Shown here piece after piece: positions 5,343 through 7,437 of a DNA stretch of 7,437 nt; position 1 is the first letter of the stretch, and each line of letters begins with the position of its first letter. Origin of the DNA: Verrucomicrobia bacterium UBA1211 (GTDB lineage Bacteria; Verrucomicrobiota; Kiritimatiellia; RFP12; UBA1067); NCBI GenBank assembly GCA_002309585.1, contig DBXN01000163.1, forward strand, positions 2,513 through 9,949. The letters run 5' to 3'. The notes beneath the pieces were generated by a model. The model saw only the letters and a program-made list of their open reading frames with translations, was not told the DNA's origin and ran no database searches. Position numbers and translations under genes: made by a program.

Positions 5343-6433
5343 GAATCCTGGGGATTGAATCGTCCTGCGATGAGACGGCGGCGGCGGTGGTGGAGGATGG
5401 CCGCCGGGTGCTCTCCAGTGTGGTCTTCACGCAGATCGCGATGCACCAGCCCTACGGGGGGGTCGTGCCGGAGATCGCCTCCCGCAGCCATGTCGAGAAG
5501 ATCGGCGGGGTGATCCGCGAGGCGGTCCGCCAGGCCTTTACGGATGCGCCCGATGATCCTGCCCGGTTTGATGACGCCTGGTGGGACCGGATTGACGCGG
5601 TTGCGGTGACGTATGGTCCGGGATTGGCCAGTTCGCTGATCGTCGGGCTTGCCGCCGCGAAGGGATTGGCGCTTCGGCTGGGGAAGCCCCTGATCGGGAT
5701 CAACCACATCGAGGCCCATCTCCATGCCGTCTTCCTCTCGCCGGACGCGCCGGATCCCCGCTCGGTGGGACACTGTCTGGGACTGGCGGTTTCCGGCGGT
5801 CACTCCAGCTGGATCGATATGCCGGAGGTGGGACGTTACCGGATCATCGGGCAGACGCTGGACGATGCGGCGGGGGAGGCCTTCGACAAGGCCGCCAAAC
5901 TGTTGGGGCTGGGTTATCCGGGCGGGCCGGTGATTGACCGCGTGGCGAAACAGGCCGCGCGGCGCGATGCGGTCGCCTTTCCGCAGGGGCGGCCCAAACC
6001 GGGATCGCCGGCCCTGGGCGGGCTGCGGGCGGATCTCTGCGTGAGTTTCAGCGGGTTGAAGACCGCGCTGATGTACCATCTGCGGAACCATCCGCCCCAA
6101 AGCGACGCGGAGCGGGCGGAGATCGCCGCCGCCTATCAGGAGGCGATTGTCGGGGCGTTGGCCGACCGGACGGCGCGGGCGTTGCGCCTGAACCGCTATC
6201 AGGCGATGGCGGTGGGGGGCGGCGTGTCGCTCAACGGGCGGTTGCGCGAACGGCTGCGCGAGGTGACGGATGCGGCCGGGGTGCCGCTGCTGCTGGCGCT
6301 CCCGAAGTATTGTGGGGATAACGCCGCGATGATCGCGGGGCTTGCGGGCATGGGCGTGGGGGTGACGGGACCGGCGGCGATGGCGCTGGATGTCGCGCCC
6401 TCTTTGGAAGCGGGGGATTCGGTATGCGGTTGA
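5339..6433 (+). CDS. tsaD: tRNA N6-adenosine threonylcarbamoyltransferase TsaD
   Basis: TsaD (Kae1/Gcp/YgjD family) transfers threonylcarbamoyl from TC-AMP to A37 of ANN-decoding tRNAs in the cytoplasm, working with TsaB and TsaE. The protein has 364 residues, slightly longer than the roughly 340 usual in bacteria. Visible family motifs include GIESSCDET (5-13), GGVVPEIASRSH (40-51), TYGPGLASSL (91-100) and the metal-binding NHIEAH with His123 and His127. Next come VSGGHS (151-156), GEAFDKAAKLLGL (179-191), GGPVID (195-200), FSGLKTAL (237-244), GGGVSLN (293-299) and CGDNAAMIA, with metal-ligand Asp327. All key residues are present. The sixth VSGGH position is Ser where Thr is common, a mild change. 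The ATG at 5339 overlaps the protease stop as ATGA. The same frame stays open upstream to 5075, but only because it runs under the protease gene. Translational coupling with the protease is likely. Confidence 0.97.
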   Translation: MRILGIESSCDETAAAVVEDGRRVLSSVVFTQIAMHQPYGGVVPEIASRSHVEKIGGVIREAVRQAFTDAPDDPARFDDAWWDRIDAVAVTYGPGLASSLIVGLAAAKGLALRLGKPLIGINHIEAHLHAVFLSPDAPDPRSVGHCLGLAVSGGHSSWIDMPEVGRYRIIGQTLDDAAGEAFDKAAKLLGLGYPGGPVIDRVAKQAARRDAVAFPQGRPKPGSPALGGLRADLCVSFSGLKTALMYHLRNHPPQSDAERAEIAAAYQEAIVGALADRTARALRLNRYQAMAVGGGVSLNGRLRERLREVTDAAGVPLLLALPKYCGDNAAMIAGLAGMGVGVTGPAAMALDVAPSLEAGDSVCG

Positions 6434-7437
6434 CGGGATGGGCCGGTTTCGCGCTGGCGTTTTCACTCACGGTCCCGGCTGGGGCGGCGATGGCAAAACA
6501 GGCACCTGCCGAACAGGCGCCGGATGCGCTGACGGTCGCGAGCTGGAATGTGGAGAACTTCTTTGATGCGGATGACGATCCCGCCAATCCGGGCGATGAC
6601 GAGTTTACGTCGGGAAGTTGGCGCCGCTGGGATAAGCGGCGGTACGGGGTGAAGATTAGCCGGCTGGCCGAGCTGATCTCGCAGATGAAGCCAGACATCC
6701 TCTGTCTGGTCGAGGTCGAGAATCGCCGGGTGCTGGAAGATCTGCAGAAGGAACTGAAGAGCCGTTACCGCTTTGAGCTTCCGTATATCCATCACCGGGA
6801 GAGCGGCGATCCGCGTGGGATTGATGTCGCCGTGCTGGCGAAGTATCAGGCCGCCACCCGATGGGTCAACACGACTTACGTACAGACCAACTTTGCCGAG
6901 AAGGTGGTGTCCGCCACTACGAATGCACAGGGCAGGGTCCGGCGGCGCTACGCGAAGACGGATGAGATCGAATCGGTCACGACGAACCAGACGCGCGATG
7001 TGCTGATCTGCGATTTTCTGTTCGGCGGGAAAAAGGATGGCGCGCTGCATCTTATCGTCAACCACTGGAAGTCGCAGCTGGGCGATCCGGCGGAGACCCG
7101 CGGGCGGCGGGAAGAGGAGGCGTCGCGGGTGCGCGAGGAGATCCGCAAGCTGCTCAAATCCAATCCCGCGGCTGCGGTTTTGGTGACGGGGGATTTCAAT
7201 GACAACGTGGATGCCCCGGTCCTGACGGAGACGGCGGGGTTCTCTCTGGACAAAGCGGCGGTGACGGCTCCCGAGAACAAGGGGAAGGATCTGCTCTATA
7301 ACCTCTCCGGCGGATTGGCGGAGCGGGAGAGGGGCACCTACTTCTATTGGGCGAACAAGAGTTGGGAATCGATCGACTGCATGTGCGTCTCGCGGGGGAT
7401 GTTGGAGGAGGTCAAACCCGCCGCTCCGTGGCGGGGC
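6424..7437 (+). CDS. Exported endonuclease/exonuclease/phosphatase family protein (3' end beyond window)
   Basis: ATG at 6424 overlaps the end of tsaD by ten bases, and 338 codons run to the window edge without a stop. Residues 1-24 are a signal peptide (hydrophobic core GFALAFSLTVPAGAA, likely cleavage after AMA). The rest shows the Mg-dependent EEP (DNase I-like) fold in order: SWNVENFFD (40-48) with Asn42; ILCLVEVEN (92-100) with the metal-binding Glu; GIDVAVL (132-138); NHWKSQLG (213-220) with His214; TGDFNDN (255-261) with Asp257 and Asn259; and SIDCMCVS (316-323). The acidic insert with DDEF (58-61) and RRYGVKISRLAELI (72-85) is usual for the secreted bacterial branch of this superfamily. 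The product is probably a periplasmic or extracellular nuclease or phosphodiesterase, but the substrate cannot be told. The final catalytic His/Asp region lies outside the window, so activity cannot be fully judged. Confidence 0.9.
   Translation, partial: MRLTGWAGFALAFSLTVPAGAAMAKQAPAEQAPDALTVASWNVENFFDADDDPANPGDDEFTSGSWRRWDKRRYGVKISRLAELISQMKPDILCLVEVENRRVLEDLQKELKSRYRFELPYIHHRESGDPRGIDVAVLAKYQAATRWVNTTYVQTNFAEKVVSATTNAQGRVRRRYAKTDEIESVTTNQTRDVLICDFLFGGKKDGALHLIVNHWKSQLGDPAETRGRREEEASRVREEIRKLLKSNPAAAVLVTGDFNDNVDAPVLTETAGFSLDKAAVTAPENKGKDLLYNLSGGLAERERGTYFYWANKSWESIDCMCVSRGMLEEVKPAAPWRG

Noticed and set aside
5273..6466. 397-codon minus-strand open frame opposite tsaD
   Set aside because: It is a GC-driven shadow of tsaD, rich in Arg/Pro/His/Gln with no motif. 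The plus-strand gene is unmistakable.

Overview
This is a GC-rich bacterial window with no RNA gene, transposase, phage gene or CRISPR array. It carries six protein genes, two of them cut by the window edges. The organism cannot be named from one window. A type III secretion (T3SS) style chaperone, short tandem-repeat intergenic spacers and lipoprotein/Sec signals beside a bacterial tsaD would suit a Gram-negative member of the PVC group (Verrucomicrobiota, Kiritimatiellota or Lentisphaerota). That placement is inference; a proteobacterium is not excluded.

Left block, minus strand. Positions 776 to 1 hold the first 258 codons of an exported, helix-rich coiled-coil protein with its own promoter and a clear ribosome binding site. 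This gene is easy to miss, because a long meaningless open frame runs antisense to it. Positions 3630 to 1528 encode a 700-residue soluble protein with no recognised domain. It is followed after about 83 nt by a 147-residue, strongly acidic protein (1444 to 1001) that reads as a class I T3SS chaperone of the CesT/Tir-chaperone type. I interpret the two as a secreted effector candidate and its dedicated chaperone. They appear to be transcribed from a promoter at 3724-3751 whose -10 box is overlapped by a perfect 14-bp palindrome, and to end at a weak hairpin plus U-tract at 957-977. Seven-base tandem repeats of the same family flank the pair in opposite orientation (967-994 and 3768-3795).

Spacer 3631-4028. 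This divergent region holds the effector promoter, the operator-like palindrome, the second heptamer array and an eight-base repeat array (3840-3879). No small gene is visible in it.

Right block, plus strand. Three genes form a tightly overlapping operon. The first is a lipoprotein S41 C-terminal processing protease with a PDZ domain and an intact Ser/Lys dyad. The second is tsaD, which makes the universal t6A tRNA modification and overlaps the protease gene by 4 nt. The third is an exported endonuclease/exonuclease/phosphatase-fold protein that overlaps tsaD by 10 nt and is cut by the right edge. This block looks like ordinary chromosomal core, whereas the effector-chaperone pair looks like accessory cargo placed next to it.
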